From CBFGTV01 sp965652145 (lineage in GTDB: Bacteria > Bacillota > Clostridia > Peptostreptococcales > Natronincolaceae), in the NCBI GenBank assembly GCA_965652145.1, contig CBFGTV010000077.1:1-15681 (forward strand): a stretch of DNA of 15,681 nt, written 5' to 3'. This document shows, piece after piece, positions 6,138 to 13,685 of the stretch. Numbering within the stretch: the first letter of the stretch is position 1; each line of letters begins with the position of its first letter. A program made the position numbers and the translations under genes. The notes under the pieces are model-generated. The model was not told the origin of the DNA and did not search any database. It saw nothing but the letters and a program-made list of their open reading frames with translations.

Positions 6138-7275
6138 GTTCATAAAGGGCTTTTTAGTGGCATTGCTATTAATTGCTTCAACCCTTTCTTCAGCCCATGG
6201 AGATGATTGGTTTGAGGAGTATGGTGGCTATTACCGGGTCTATGAGGTAAAGAGCGAGGATTTACTATTTGAGACCGCCCGAGAAGTGTCAAAGGGGGAT
6301 CAGTATTTAAGTGGTGACAATAAAATGTATGAGGTAATACGGGTCAATACCAAAAATAAAATCGCCTATGCAGAATTTAAAAAGGATGTAACCCTGCCTG
6401 AAATAGACAAGGTGGCCCTGGAGGAATTCGTCACAGCAATGCGCAGTACAGACGGTTTGGCAGCCTCTCTGCTGGCCCAGAATGAGTCTCGGCGGGTAGG
6501 CATCTATTGTACCCATACGGCAGAATCCTATGTGCCCACCGATGGCAGCGAAAGTATAGAGAGCGGCGGCGGAATACTAAAGGTCGCTGAGGCTTTAAAG
6601 GAGAATTTCAGTAAGGTTGGTGTTGAGGCCATACTAAATGATACCTCCCATGTCCCCCACGATGCAGGGGCCTATAAACGTTCAAGGAGAACGGCAGTGG
6701 AGCTTTTGAGAGAACAGCCCAATGCCCTCTTTGATGTACATCGTGATGCCACACCGGCGGAACCCTATTTAACAGAAATTAATGGTGAACCAGCCTCCAA
6801 GGTTAGGTTGGTAGTGGGAAGAAGAAATCAAAACTTTCAAGCCAATGAAGAAACAGCCCAAAAAGTAAAGGCTGTAGCGGATGAAATGTATCCGGGTCTA
6901 GTGAAAGACATATTTTATGCCAAGGGAGACTATAACCAGGACCTGACACCCCGGGCAATGCTGCTTGAAATGGGAACCTATCAGCATTCCCGTCAGAGGG
7001 CAGAAAAATCAACGGCATTCTTATCTGAGGTGTTAACCACAGTTGTCTTCGGGGGAACCTTTAAAGAAGAAGAAACAGGTCAGACCAAGCAAGTAACACC
7101 TCAACAAAGAAGTGGAGGAGGATCAGGCCTTGGAATTGCAGCTCTGTTGGCAGTTGTCGGGGGCGGTGGATTAGCCTTTCTGTTTCTGAGCAGCGGTGGA
7201 AGGGAATGGAAGTCGAAAATTTCTAATTTTAAAGAAGAATTCAATAGCTTTCTTGGTCGAAAACGAAAAAAATAA
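6127..7275 (+). CDS. spoIIP: Stage II sporulation protein P, C-terminally anchored form
   Basis: SpoIIP is the amidase/endopeptidase that, with SpoIID and SpoIIM, degrades septal peptidoglycan to drive engulfment. From ATG 6127 it has 382 residues: a signal peptide (1 to about 24), a small N-terminal region (about 28-100), the SpoIIP catalytic domain (about 122-310), a Gly/Ser/Gln-rich linker (318-335), a hydrophobic anchor (about 335-355) and a basic cytoplasmic tail ending GRKRKK. Catalytic-domain landmarks are THTAESYVP (His130, Glu133), a following ESGGGI (Glu145), FDVHRDATP (His205, Arg206), RLVVGRRNQN and LLEMGTYQHS (Glu281). These are the likely zinc ligands and catalytic acid of this amidase_3-related fold. 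The Bacillus protein is anchored by an N-terminal segment instead, so the C-terminal anchor is notable. The start overlaps the previous gene by 11 nt. Confidence 0.9.
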   Translation: MKNKFIKGFLVALLLIASTLSSAHGDDWFEEYGGYYRVYEVKSEDLLFETAREVSKGDQYLSGDNKMYEVIRVNTKNKIAYAEFKKDVTLPEIDKVALEEFVTAMRSTDGLAASLLAQNESRRVGIYCTHTAESYVPTDGSESIESGGGILKVAEALKENFSKVGVEAILNDTSHVPHDAGAYKRSRRTAVELLREQPNALFDVHRDATPAEPYLTEINGEPASKVRLVVGRRNQNFQANEETAQKVKAVADEMYPGLVKDIFYAKGDYNQDLTPRAMLLEMGTYQHSRQRAEKSTAFLSEVLTTVVFGGTFKEEETGQTKQVTPQQRSGGGSGLGIAALLAVVGGGGLAFLFLSSGGREWKSKISNFKEEFNSFLGRKRKK

Positions 7276-8220
7276 ATGGGGGCGGATGCCTTGAACAGAT
7301 ATTATTTAATCTTTACTGTTGCCTTTGTGATGGGGACCGTTGCAAGGCTTTTGATGATGAGGGTGGATTATCGTCAATATCCCACCTACCCCCAGGCCTA
7401 TTTAAGCCATATTACCCTGGGAATGCTGGCAGCAGGATTGGGGGCGGTGGCAATTCCAGCATTTCTTGAAAAGGAATATGCAGCCATCACCTTTTTGTCC
7501 CTGGCGGCGCAGCAGTTCAGAGAGGTTAGAAATATGGAGAGACAAAGCCTCGATAATATTGAACCGACAGAGCTGGTGGCCAGGGGCACAGCCTACATTG
7601 AAGACATTGCTAAGGCCTTTGAGGCTAGAAATTATCTGGCCCTATTGACAGCACTGACAACGGGTGCCGGAGTTGTGCTGGGGGGCTATTTTAAGCTGGG
7701 GAATGTATTTCAGATTCTATGCGGCATTATTGCCGGCAGTATGGTAATTTTAATCGTACAGAAATTACTTAGGGGCCAGGCCATTGAAGACATAGCAGAG
7801 GTTCGGCCGGCAAAAATTACTTTTGACGGCCCTCTTTTAGAAATTGCCGGTGTTAAGGTCATGAATATTGGTTTAATCGCTTCCAGAAAAATTTTTTTAG
7901 AAAGGGGAACAGCGGTGGAAATTGTTCCAAAGGACGAGGTGGCTGCCGCCATTCTTGCCAATGTTGGACAAAGGCAAGCCATTCAACATAATGCTTCCAC
8001 CCAGCTGGGCATCAGAAAGGATTTAGATGAACCGGATTTTACCCCCATTGCCAGAAGAAACCCCGAAAATGGCAATGTTGTTATGGCGATTATCACCATG
8101 ACCCCCAACACCCAATGTTTGATCGAGGCTGTTAAGCGAACCCCGGTACTTGAATCCTCCAAGCGAAAGCCCTTAGACATAGCAGGAAGAAGAATAGAAA
8201 AGAACAGGGGGAAATCATAA
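7276..8220 (+). CDS. YIEGIA family membrane protein
   Basis: This 314-residue protein belongs to the YIEGIA family (B. subtilis YphB, as I recall), a sporulation-associated family of unknown mechanism. Hydrophobic segments lie at about 9-28, 45-62, 66-78, 120-137 and 143-163, followed by a soluble C-terminal domain (about 168-314) carrying a conserved-looking core EIAGVKVMNIGLIASRK. The name-giving motif reads YIEDIA at 107-112, then KAFEARNYLALLTALTTGAG, so Gly is replaced by Asp. The ATG directly follows the spoIIP stop (TAAATG) but has no Shine-Dalgarno site. An in-frame TTG at 7291 sits behind a weak G-rich stretch and would start MNRYYLIF, so the start is uncertain by five codons. Its stop overlaps the next start by one base. 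Coupling to spoIIP suggests a role in envelope remodelling. Confidence 0.82.
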   Translation: MGADALNRYYLIFTVAFVMGTVARLLMMRVDYRQYPTYPQAYLSHITLGMLAAGLGAVAIPAFLEKEYAAITFLSLAAQQFREVRNMERQSLDNIEPTELVARGTAYIEDIAKAFEARNYLALLTALTTGAGVVLGGYFKLGNVFQILCGIIAGSMVILIVQKLLRGQAIEDIAEVRPAKITFDGPLLEIAGVKVMNIGLIASRKIFLERGTAVEIVPKDEVAAAILANVGQRQAIQHNASTQLGIRKDLDEPDFTPIARRNPENGNVVMAIITMTPNTQCLIEAVKRTPVLESSKRKPLDIAGRRIEKNRGKS

Positions 8221-8414
8221 TGGAATTTGGCCTTACAGAATTTATTATTGCTGTCGTCACCACCAACAAAGAAATGGTTTCCAGTGCCATGACGCCGGTA
8301 TTTTATGCCCGTGACGAGGAGCATAAGGAACGATTGGCCTTGTTAATCGCCAAAACCACCCGAGGTATGGTACATGACCTGGAATCTGGAACCTATATTA
8401 TTGTTAAGCATTAA
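8220..8414 (+). CDS. Small partner protein of YIEGIA (capping complex subunit type)
   Basis: This 64-residue protein has no signal peptide or membrane segment. RefSeq, as I remember it, names such small proteins next to YIEGIA genes the capping complex subunit for YIEGIA. Visible landmarks are the N-terminal IIAVVTTNKE, the central PVFYARDEEHKERLALLIAK and the C-terminal VHDLESGTYIIVKH. Its start shares one base with the stop of the YIEGIA gene (TAATG), a classic arrangement for translational coupling and 1:1 complexes. The ribosome site is the GGGG run at 8208-8211, within the end of the YIEGIA gene. Function is inferred only from this association. Confidence 0.75.
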   Translation: MEFGLTEFIIAVVTTNKEMVSSAMTPVFYARDEEHKERLALLIAKTTRGMVHDLESGTYIIVKH

Positions 8415-8424
8415 GGGGTTGCCT

Positions 8425-8766
8425 ATGAAACTAATTTATATCTATAGACATAACGATTATGCAGCTATTACGGCTGCATATCTTCGTTTAAAAGTTCAAC
8501 CCGCCAAACCTGTAAGACTTAAAGAAATGAAGCTTTACTTTTTAGGAACCGACCAGAAGCTAAATGAAGTTTACCTACTCAGGTATACCATCAAGAAGCA
8601 TATTCTCATGAATCTTTTAGAGGGATTAAGTGAAATGTTCAAAGATGAACTGGCTGTTATTGACTTAAGCTTATACGATCAATGGCATATCAGGCTGTTA
8701 ACCCGGTTAAGACCTAAAGCCACGCTAAAAATTATGGAGGGAAACAAACATGAAGGTAGTCTATAG
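8425..8766 (+). CDS. DUF3189-like protein, diverged short form
   Basis: This 113-residue protein appears to be a diverged relative of the DUF3189 protein encoded immediately downstream: both begin MK(L/V)(I/V)Y and carry an A-(I/V)-x-A-A-x-(L/I) helix just after. The CYGGAH motif of the downstream copy is replaced by IYRHND, and the C-terminal glycine-rich part is absent, so any activity relying on those residues is probably lost. The middle is rich in leucine and lysine and the end is basic. ATG 8425 is chosen because AAGGGG (8413-8418) lies 6 nt upstream and the N-terminus then aligns with the neighbour. It overlaps the next gene by 17 nt. The frame is intact, so this is not a plain pseudogene. 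Confidence 0.65.
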   Translation: MKLIYIYRHNDYAAITAAYLRLKVQPAKPVRLKEMKLYFLGTDQKLNEVYLLRYTIKKHILMNLLEGLSEMFKDELAVIDLSLYDQWHIRLLTRLRPKATLKIMEGNKHEGSL

Positions 8767-9205
8767 CTGTTACGGCGGAGCCCATACTTCCATTGTGGCC
8801 GCAGCCATACATTTAGGTTTCTTATCGGATAAAGAGGTACCCAGCAGTCAGTCAATCATGAAAATACCCTTTTATGATAAAGCTGAAAATAAAAACATAG
8901 GAAAACCTCTATTTATGGGATTAGACCAGAATGGCCATGAAATATATGTATGGGGAATGGGTGCCAACCGTAGTGCCTGCAGCAATTTGATCTATGATTA
9001 TGCCAATCTGATGGGCGGAAGGGGACCGATATTGATTGTTAACTCCATTGCATTAATCAATCTGCCCATTAGAATTGGTGGCTTTTTATCTAAGAAATTA
9101 AAGCTGGTGGCCCTGGGAAAGCCCTTAACTGCCATGGGAATCAAAAAAAAATACCATCGCTTCGTAGGCCTGGTAGGTAATGTAAAGGCTTTTCTTGATA
9201 ATTAA
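8750..9205 (+). CDS. DUF3189 family protein
   Basis: This 151-residue protein matches the DUF3189 family of spore formers as I remember it; function unknown. The N-terminal signature is VVYSCYGGAHTSIVAAAIHLG (Cys7, Gly9, Gly10, His12). A conserved MGLDQNGHEIYVWGMGANRS stretch lies near 64-83, followed by a Gly-rich LMGGRGPI and a hydrophobic segment ILIVNSIALINLPIRIGG that is too mixed to be a sure membrane helix. A good ribosome site (GGAGG, 8736-8740) lies within the preceding gene. It is the last gene of the unit. No clear intrinsic terminator follows before the promoters at 9227 and 9259. Confidence 0.82.
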   Translation: MKVVYSCYGGAHTSIVAAAIHLGFLSDKEVPSSQSIMKIPFYDKAENKNIGKPLFMGLDQNGHEIYVWGMGANRSACSNLIYDYANLMGGRGPILIVNSIALINLPIRIGGFLSKKLKLVALGKPLTAMGIKKKYHRFVGLVGNVKAFLDN

Positions 9206-9226
9206 CTCGAGGCCCTTATTTATTGC

Positions 9227-9255
9227 TTGACGCTTCAAAGAGCGGATGGTATGAT
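9227..9255 (+). promoter_or_regulatory. Sigma-A-like promoter P1 of the DUF512-der-plsY-gpsA operon
   Basis: TTGACG (9227-9232) and TATGAT (9250-9255) are separated by 17 nt, each one base off consensus. Predicted start near 9262, about 70 nt upstream of the first gene. Confidence 0.6.
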
Positions 9256-9258
9256 AAT

Positions 9259-9286
9259 TTGATGTAATAGTAGACAAAATTATGAT
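9259..9286 (+). promoter_or_regulatory. Possible second promoter P2 of the same operon
   Basis: TTGATG (9259-9264) and TATGAT (9281-9286) are separated by 16 nt, placed right behind P1. Predicted start near 9293. It repeats the TATGAT -10 hexamer of P1, giving a tandem pair. Confidence 0.35.
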
Positions 9287-9333
9287 AAAATAGGACTAGT
9301 ACAGGAAATATATAATTTAAAGTAGGTGTTTTT

Positions 9334-10656
9334 TTGAAGGAGACAAAGTCCAAAAACATCATTAGCTATGTTTTACCCAATAGTATTGCTGCCGAGGCGG
9401 GAATCGAGGTAGGTGACGTGCTCATAAGTATCAATGGGCAGCCCGTTGAGGATATCATAGCGTATAAGTTTTACTTAGCCGATGAGTACCTGGAAATAGA
9501 AATTGAAAAACCCGATGGTGAACAATGGATTATTGAGGTGGATAAGGAATACGATGAGGATTTAGGAATTGATTTTGAAAACCCAATACTTAGTCATATG
9601 AAAAGCTGTCATAATCAGTGTATTTTTTGCTTTATTGATCAGCTTCCTCCCAACATGAGAGAAAGCCTCTATTTTAAGGATGATGATTCCCGTTTATCCT
9701 TTCTCCATGGAAATTACATCACCCTAACCAACATGAAGGAGACTGACATTGATAAAATTATTCAGTATCGAATTAGTCCCATCAATGTATCGGTCCATAC
9801 CACCAATGGTGAATTAAGAAAGAAAATGCTGAATAATCGTTTTGCAGGTAATATTTTAGACATATTGAAACGTCTGGCAGAGAATGATATTCTAATGAAC
9901 TGTCAAATTGTTTTGTGCCCTGATGTCAATGATCAGAAGGAATTGGACAATACCCTTCAAGACCTGGAAAAATTAAGCTTATCCATTGAAAGTATTGCCG
10001 TGGTACCCGTTGGGTTAACCAGGTACAGAGACCATCTGCCCTTGATCAAACCCTTTAGCCAGGCCATGGCCCAGGCAACCATTCAGCAGATACAAGGATG
10101 GCAGCAGCATTTTAGGGAAAAACTAAATAAGAGCTTTGTACATCTTTCCGATGAGTTTTATATTTTAGCCCAAGCCCCCTTTCCCGGTTATGACAGCTAT
10201 GATAGTTTTCCCCAGCTTGAAAATGGAGTTGGAATGGTGGTTAAGCTAAGGCATGATTTTTTAAAGGAGCTTTCTCAGGTAAGGGTATCTTTTAAAAAAC
10301 CCAGAAGGATAACCGTCATAACGGGAGTTCTGGCAGAACCTTTGATGAAGGAGCTGTGTCATAGCTTGATGGGGGCAGTCAATAATTTGAAAATAGATGT
10401 TATCTGCGTCAGAAATGACTTTTTTGGCGGCCATGTATCGGTCAGCGGCTTAATTACCGGGGGAGACATCGTAAAAACCCTTGAAACCATGCCCCTGGGC
10501 GACGTGATCATCATAGGAGAGAACATGCTTAAATCAGAAGAGCCAATATTTTTAGACGATATGACGATTCAGGAGCTGGAAAATCAAATCAAAAGACCTG
10601 TAAGGGTCAGCCCGGTTGATGGGAAAGCCTTGATTAAAACCATATTAGAATTGTAA
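9334..10656 (+). CDS. DUF512 protein with PDZ and radical-SAM-type cysteine motif
   Basis: This 440-residue protein has an N-terminal PDZ-like domain (about 5-70, with PNSIAAEAGIEVGDVLISING), then a radical-SAM-like domain containing Cys92, Cys96 and Cys99 in a CxxxCxxC cluster motif, followed by FIDQLPPNMRESLYFKDDD and FLHGNYITLTN. The C-terminal DUF512 domain covers about 220-440, with VPVGLTRYR, LAQAPFPGYDSYDSFPQLENG, FFGGHVSVSGLITGGD and GENMLK. Function is not established; the cysteine spacing suggests a [4Fe-4S] cluster and S-adenosylmethionine chemistry. The start is a TTG with an AGGTG site 5 nt upstream. The gene sits 22 nt before der and travels with it, which suggests, but does not prove, a role linked to ribosome or translation quality. 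Confidence 0.88.
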   Translation: MKETKSKNIISYVLPNSIAAEAGIEVGDVLISINGQPVEDIIAYKFYLADEYLEIEIEKPDGEQWIIEVDKEYDEDLGIDFENPILSHMKSCHNQCIFCFIDQLPPNMRESLYFKDDDSRLSFLHGNYITLTNMKETDIDKIIQYRISPINVSVHTTNGELRKKMLNNRFAGNILDILKRLAENDILMNCQIVLCPDVNDQKELDNTLQDLEKLSLSIESIAVVPVGLTRYRDHLPLIKPFSQAMAQATIQQIQGWQQHFREKLNKSFVHLSDEFYILAQAPFPGYDSYDSFPQLENGVGMVVKLRHDFLKELSQVRVSFKKPRRITVITGVLAEPLMKELCHSLMGAVNNLKIDVICVRNDFFGGHVSVSGLITGGDIVKTLETMPLGDVIIIGENMLKSEEPIFLDDMTIQELENQIKRPVRVSPVDGKALIKTILEL

Positions 10657-10678
10657 TAATAAAGAGAGGTGATAAGGT

Positions 10679-12001
10679 ATGGCAAAGCCAGTTGTTGCCA
10701 TCGTTGGCAGGCCCAATGTGGGTAAGTCGACGTTATTTAATAGAATTGCAGGAAAAAGAATTTCCATTGTAGAAGATCACCCCGGTGTAACCAGGGACAG
10801 GATCTATGCCGAGGCGGAATGGCTTGATCGTAAATTTACCCTAATCGATACAGGGGGAATCGAGCCGGAGTCAACAGAGCTGATTCCTGCCCAAATGAGA
10901 AGACAGGCCCAGATTGCCATTGAAACCGCCGACGTCATTATTTTTATGCTTGATGGCCGACAGGGGTTGACAGCTTCAGACCGGGAGGTGGCATCCCTTT
11001 TAAGGCGATCCAACAAGCCCATTGTTTTAGCCCTTAATAAGGTTGATACCGCTACCCAATCGGACTATTACTATGATTTTTTTGAGCTGGGTTTTTCAGA
11101 TCAAATAGAGATATCCTCTACATTGGCCCTGGGCATCGGAGATTTATTAGATGCCGTAGCCGCCCATTTTCCGCCCAAAAACCCTGATGAAGATGAAGAT
11201 GAAACCATTAAGGTGGCCATCATTGGAAAGCCCAATGTAGGGAAATCATCCATTATCAATCGAATTTTGGGGGAAGATCGGGTTATCGTCAGTGAAATTG
11301 CAGGTACCACCCGTGATGCTATCGACACCCCCTTTACCTACGGAGAGGATCAATACGTATTAATTGATACTGCCGGAATACGAAGAAAAAGCCGTATAAA
11401 AGAAAATATTGAAAGATACAGCGTCATCCGTTCCTTTACGGCGGTGGAAAGGGCCGATGTATGTCTGCTGGTCATTGATGCCGCTGAAGGAGTAACCGAG
11501 CAGGACAAAAAAATAGCCGGATATAGCCATGAAAATGGAAAAGCAATGGTAATCGTTGTAAACAAATGGGATGTGATTGAGAAGGAAACCAATACCATGA
11601 ATGTGTTTACAAAGAAAGTCAGAGAAGAGCTGGCCTACCTGGAATATGCGCCGATCTTGTTTGTTTCCGCCCTGACAGGGCAGCGGATGGACCGTATTTT
11701 AGGCACGGTAAAGCATGTGGCAAATCAAAATGCCATGAGAATTCCTACCGGCAGCCTGAACGAAATTATTGGGGAAGCCACCCTGTTAAATCAACCTCCT
11801 TCAGATAAAGGAAAAAGGTTGAAGATATTCTATGCCACCCAGGCATCGGTGAAGCCCCCCACCTTTATTCTGTTCATTAATGATAAGGAATTAATGCATT
11901 TTTCCTATCAACGATATCTTGAGAATCGAATTCGAGAAAGCTATGGATTTGAAGGAACACCAGTACGCTTTATGCTGAGGGAAAAGACAAAGGGGGATTA
12001 A
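10679..12001 (+). CDS. der: Ribosome biogenesis GTPase Der (EngA)
   Basis: Der is an essential double GTPase that assists 50S subunit assembly. Length is 440 residues, typical of the family. G domain 1 has the P-loop GRPNVGKST (10-18), VTRD (37-40), DTGG (57-60) and NKVD (120-123). An acidic linker (PDEDEDE, about 169-175) leads to G domain 2 with GKPNVGKSS (183-191), GTTRD (209-213), DTAG (230-233) and NKWD (295-298). The KH-like RNA-binding domain covers about 355-440 and ends with the FEGTPVRFMLREK motif. The ATG has an AGAGGTG ribosome site. It is followed 3 nt later by plsY. In B. subtilis der also sits next to gpsA and close to spoIVA. Confidence 0.97.
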   Translation: MAKPVVAIVGRPNVGKSTLFNRIAGKRISIVEDHPGVTRDRIYAEAEWLDRKFTLIDTGGIEPESTELIPAQMRRQAQIAIETADVIIFMLDGRQGLTASDREVASLLRRSNKPIVLALNKVDTATQSDYYYDFFELGFSDQIEISSTLALGIGDLLDAVAAHFPPKNPDEDEDETIKVAIIGKPNVGKSSIINRILGEDRVIVSEIAGTTRDAIDTPFTYGEDQYVLIDTAGIRRKSRIKENIERYSVIRSFTAVERADVCLLVIDAAEGVTEQDKKIAGYSHENGKAMVIVVNKWDVIEKETNTMNVFTKKVREELAYLEYAPILFVSALTGQRMDRILGTVKHVANQNAMRIPTGSLNEIIGEATLLNQPPSDKGKRLKIFYATQASVKPPTFILFINDKELMHFSYQRYLENRIRESYGFEGTPVRFMLREKTKGD

Positions 12002-12004
12002 TCA

Positions 12005-12592
12005 GTGCTACAATGGGCGATTGTGATTTTAGCATACTTAATTGGTAATTTCGCAACTTCTTATCTGGTGGGAAAGCTGATAGGCAACATTGATATTCGA
12101 CATCATGGCAGTGGTAATGCAGGCTCCACCAATGTATTACGTACCCTGGGCCTTAAGGCGGGAGCCTTAACCTTTTTAGGGGATAGCCTAAAGGGAATCC
12201 TGGCAGTAATTCTTGGCAGGGCCTACGGAGGAGAAGCCCTTGCCTTAATCTGCGGTGTTGCTGTGGTCATTGGCCATAACTGGCCTGTTTTTTTAAAGTT
12301 TAAGGGAGGAAAGGGAATTGCTACCTCCATTGGGGTAGGGTTAATGATCCATCCCCCATCGGCTTTAATTTGTATTGCCATTGGTTTGTTCATTTTAGCA
12401 ATTACTAAATACGTATCCCTTGCCTCTATTTCGGCCATTACATTGCTGCCCTTGGTTCTCTATATACTGAAGGGAAAGGATTTTATTCTCTTTGGTCTGA
12501 TCCTGGCAATGATGGCCCTCTATCGCCATCGTAGCAATATAAAAAGATTATTAAGCGGCACAGAACGTAAAATAACCGAAAAATCAAAATAA
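12005..12592 (+). CDS. plsY: Glycerol-3-phosphate acyltransferase PlsY
   Basis: PlsY is the membrane enzyme that acylates glycerol 3-phosphate with acyl-phosphate made by PlsX, giving lysophosphatidic acid. This 195-residue protein has about five hydrophobic segments and the family's three motifs: HGSGNAGSTNVLR near 36-48, GHNWPVFLKFKGGKGIATS near 93-111, and the basic YRHRSNIKRLL close to the C-terminus that often appears as HxxNIxRL. The start is a GTG with an AAGGGGG ribosome site in the end of der, and only 3 nt separate the two genes. gpsA, which makes its substrate, follows 14 nt later, so enzyme and substrate supply are co-transcribed. Confidence 0.95.
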   Translation: MLQWAIVILAYLIGNFATSYLVGKLIGNIDIRHHGSGNAGSTNVLRTLGLKAGALTFLGDSLKGILAVILGRAYGGEALALICGVAVVIGHNWPVFLKFKGGKGIATSIGVGLMIHPPSALICIAIGLFILAITKYVSLASISAITLLPLVLYILKGKDFILFGLILAMMALYRHRSNIKRLLSGTERKITEKSK

Positions 12593-12606
12593 AAGGGGCG
12601 TTAGAC

Positions 12607-13638
12607 ATGAATCATTCTACAATTGCAGTGCTGGGTGCAGGTAGCTGGGGAACAGCCCTGGGTCTTGTGCTTCACAGCAAAGGGTATACCGTCAATCTAT
12701 GGATGAAGGACCAGGAGCAATATGAAAAAATCCTGACCACCAGGGAAAATACCCAATATTTGCCCGGCATTGCCATTCCGGAAAAAATAAACCTGTTTAC
12801 CGATATAGAAGCAGCCATAAGGGGGGCTGGTTCAATTTTAATTGCGGTTCCCTCCCAGGCTGTCAGGAGTGTACTGAAATTAATGAAGGGCAGTATTATG
12901 CCCCAGCAGGTGATTATTAATGCCGCCAAGGGACTGGAGCAGCAGACCCTGCTTAGAATTTCAGAGGTGGTAGAGGAGGAATTACCTGGGCAACCCTTTG
13001 CGGTATTGTCAGGGCCTTCCCATGCTGAAGAGGTATCTAAAAAAATGCCCACCACCGTTGTGGCGGCCTCTAAGGAAAGGGCCGTAGCAGAATTTGTCCA
13101 GGATCTCTTTATTACCCCTACCTTTCGGGTTTATACCAATCCCGATTTAAGCGGTGTTGAGCTGGGAGGGGCCTTAAAAAATGTCATCGCCTTTGGGGCG
13201 GGTATTTCTGACGGCCTAGGCTTTGGTGACAATGCCAAGGCAGCTCTAATGACCAGGGGAATTAGAGAAATTGCCCGGTTAGGTGCTGCCATGGGGGCCA
13301 ATATCGATACCTTTGCCGGACTTTCAGGTATAGGGGATTTGATTGTGACCTGTACCAGTATCCATAGCCGAAATCGCCGGGCGGGAATATTGATGGGTCA
13401 GGGCAAGGATTTAGATACAACCCTCAGGGAAATCGGTATGGTGGTGGAGGGAATTACCACCACCAGGGCAGCCTATGCCCTGTCAAAAAAATATGAGGTA
13501 GAAATGCCCATTACTGAAGAAATCTATGGAATACTATATAATAATACCAATGCAAAGAATGCGGTGACCAATCTCATGACACGAAATCGAACCCATGAGA
13601 TGGAGGAAATTGTTGATGAAAAAAATATCTGCTGGTAA
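12607..13638 (+). CDS. gpsA: NAD(P)+-dependent glycerol-3-phosphate dehydrogenase
   Basis: GpsA reduces dihydroxyacetone phosphate to sn-glycerol 3-phosphate, the backbone of phospholipids and the substrate of PlsY. Length 343 residues, as usual. The N-terminal Rossmann fold shows GAGSWGTAL (10-18). Further landmarks are AVPSQAVRSVL (80-90), NAAKGLE (105-111), LSGPSHAEEV (134-143) and the C-terminal helical domain with ALKNVIAFGAGISDGLGFG. Lys191 in that stretch is the expected catalytic lysine, followed by GDNAKAALMTRG and GLSGIGDLIVTCTS with SRNRRAG. It is the last gene of the operon; a GGGGCG ribosome site precedes the ATG. Its stop codon region takes part in a small inverted repeat (13631-13636 with 13652-13657). 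Confidence 0.97.
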   Translation: MNHSTIAVLGAGSWGTALGLVLHSKGYTVNLWMKDQEQYEKILTTRENTQYLPGIAIPEKINLFTDIEAAIRGAGSILIAVPSQAVRSVLKLMKGSIMPQQVIINAAKGLEQQTLLRISEVVEEELPGQPFAVLSGPSHAEEVSKKMPTTVVAASKERAVAEFVQDLFITPTFRVYTNPDLSGVELGGALKNVIAFGAGISDGLGFGDNAKAALMTRGIREIARLGAAMGANIDTFAGLSGIGDLIVTCTSIHSRNRRAGILMGQGKDLDTTLREIGMVVEGITTTRAAYALSKKYEVEMPITEEIYGILYNNTNAKNAVTNLMTRNRTHEMEEIVDEKNICW

Positions 13639-13659
13639 AGGTAAAATCGTCACCAGCTT

Positions 13660-13685
13660 GGGGCTGACTCATGGGGCTGACTCAT
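13660..13685 (+). repeat. Tandem 13-bp direct repeat in the gpsA terminator
   Basis: GGGGCTGACTCAT occurs twice in immediate succession (13660-13672 and 13673-13685) with no mismatch. Each copy carries a possible left arm for the terminator stem whose single right arm lies at 13689-13696. Confidence 0.9.
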
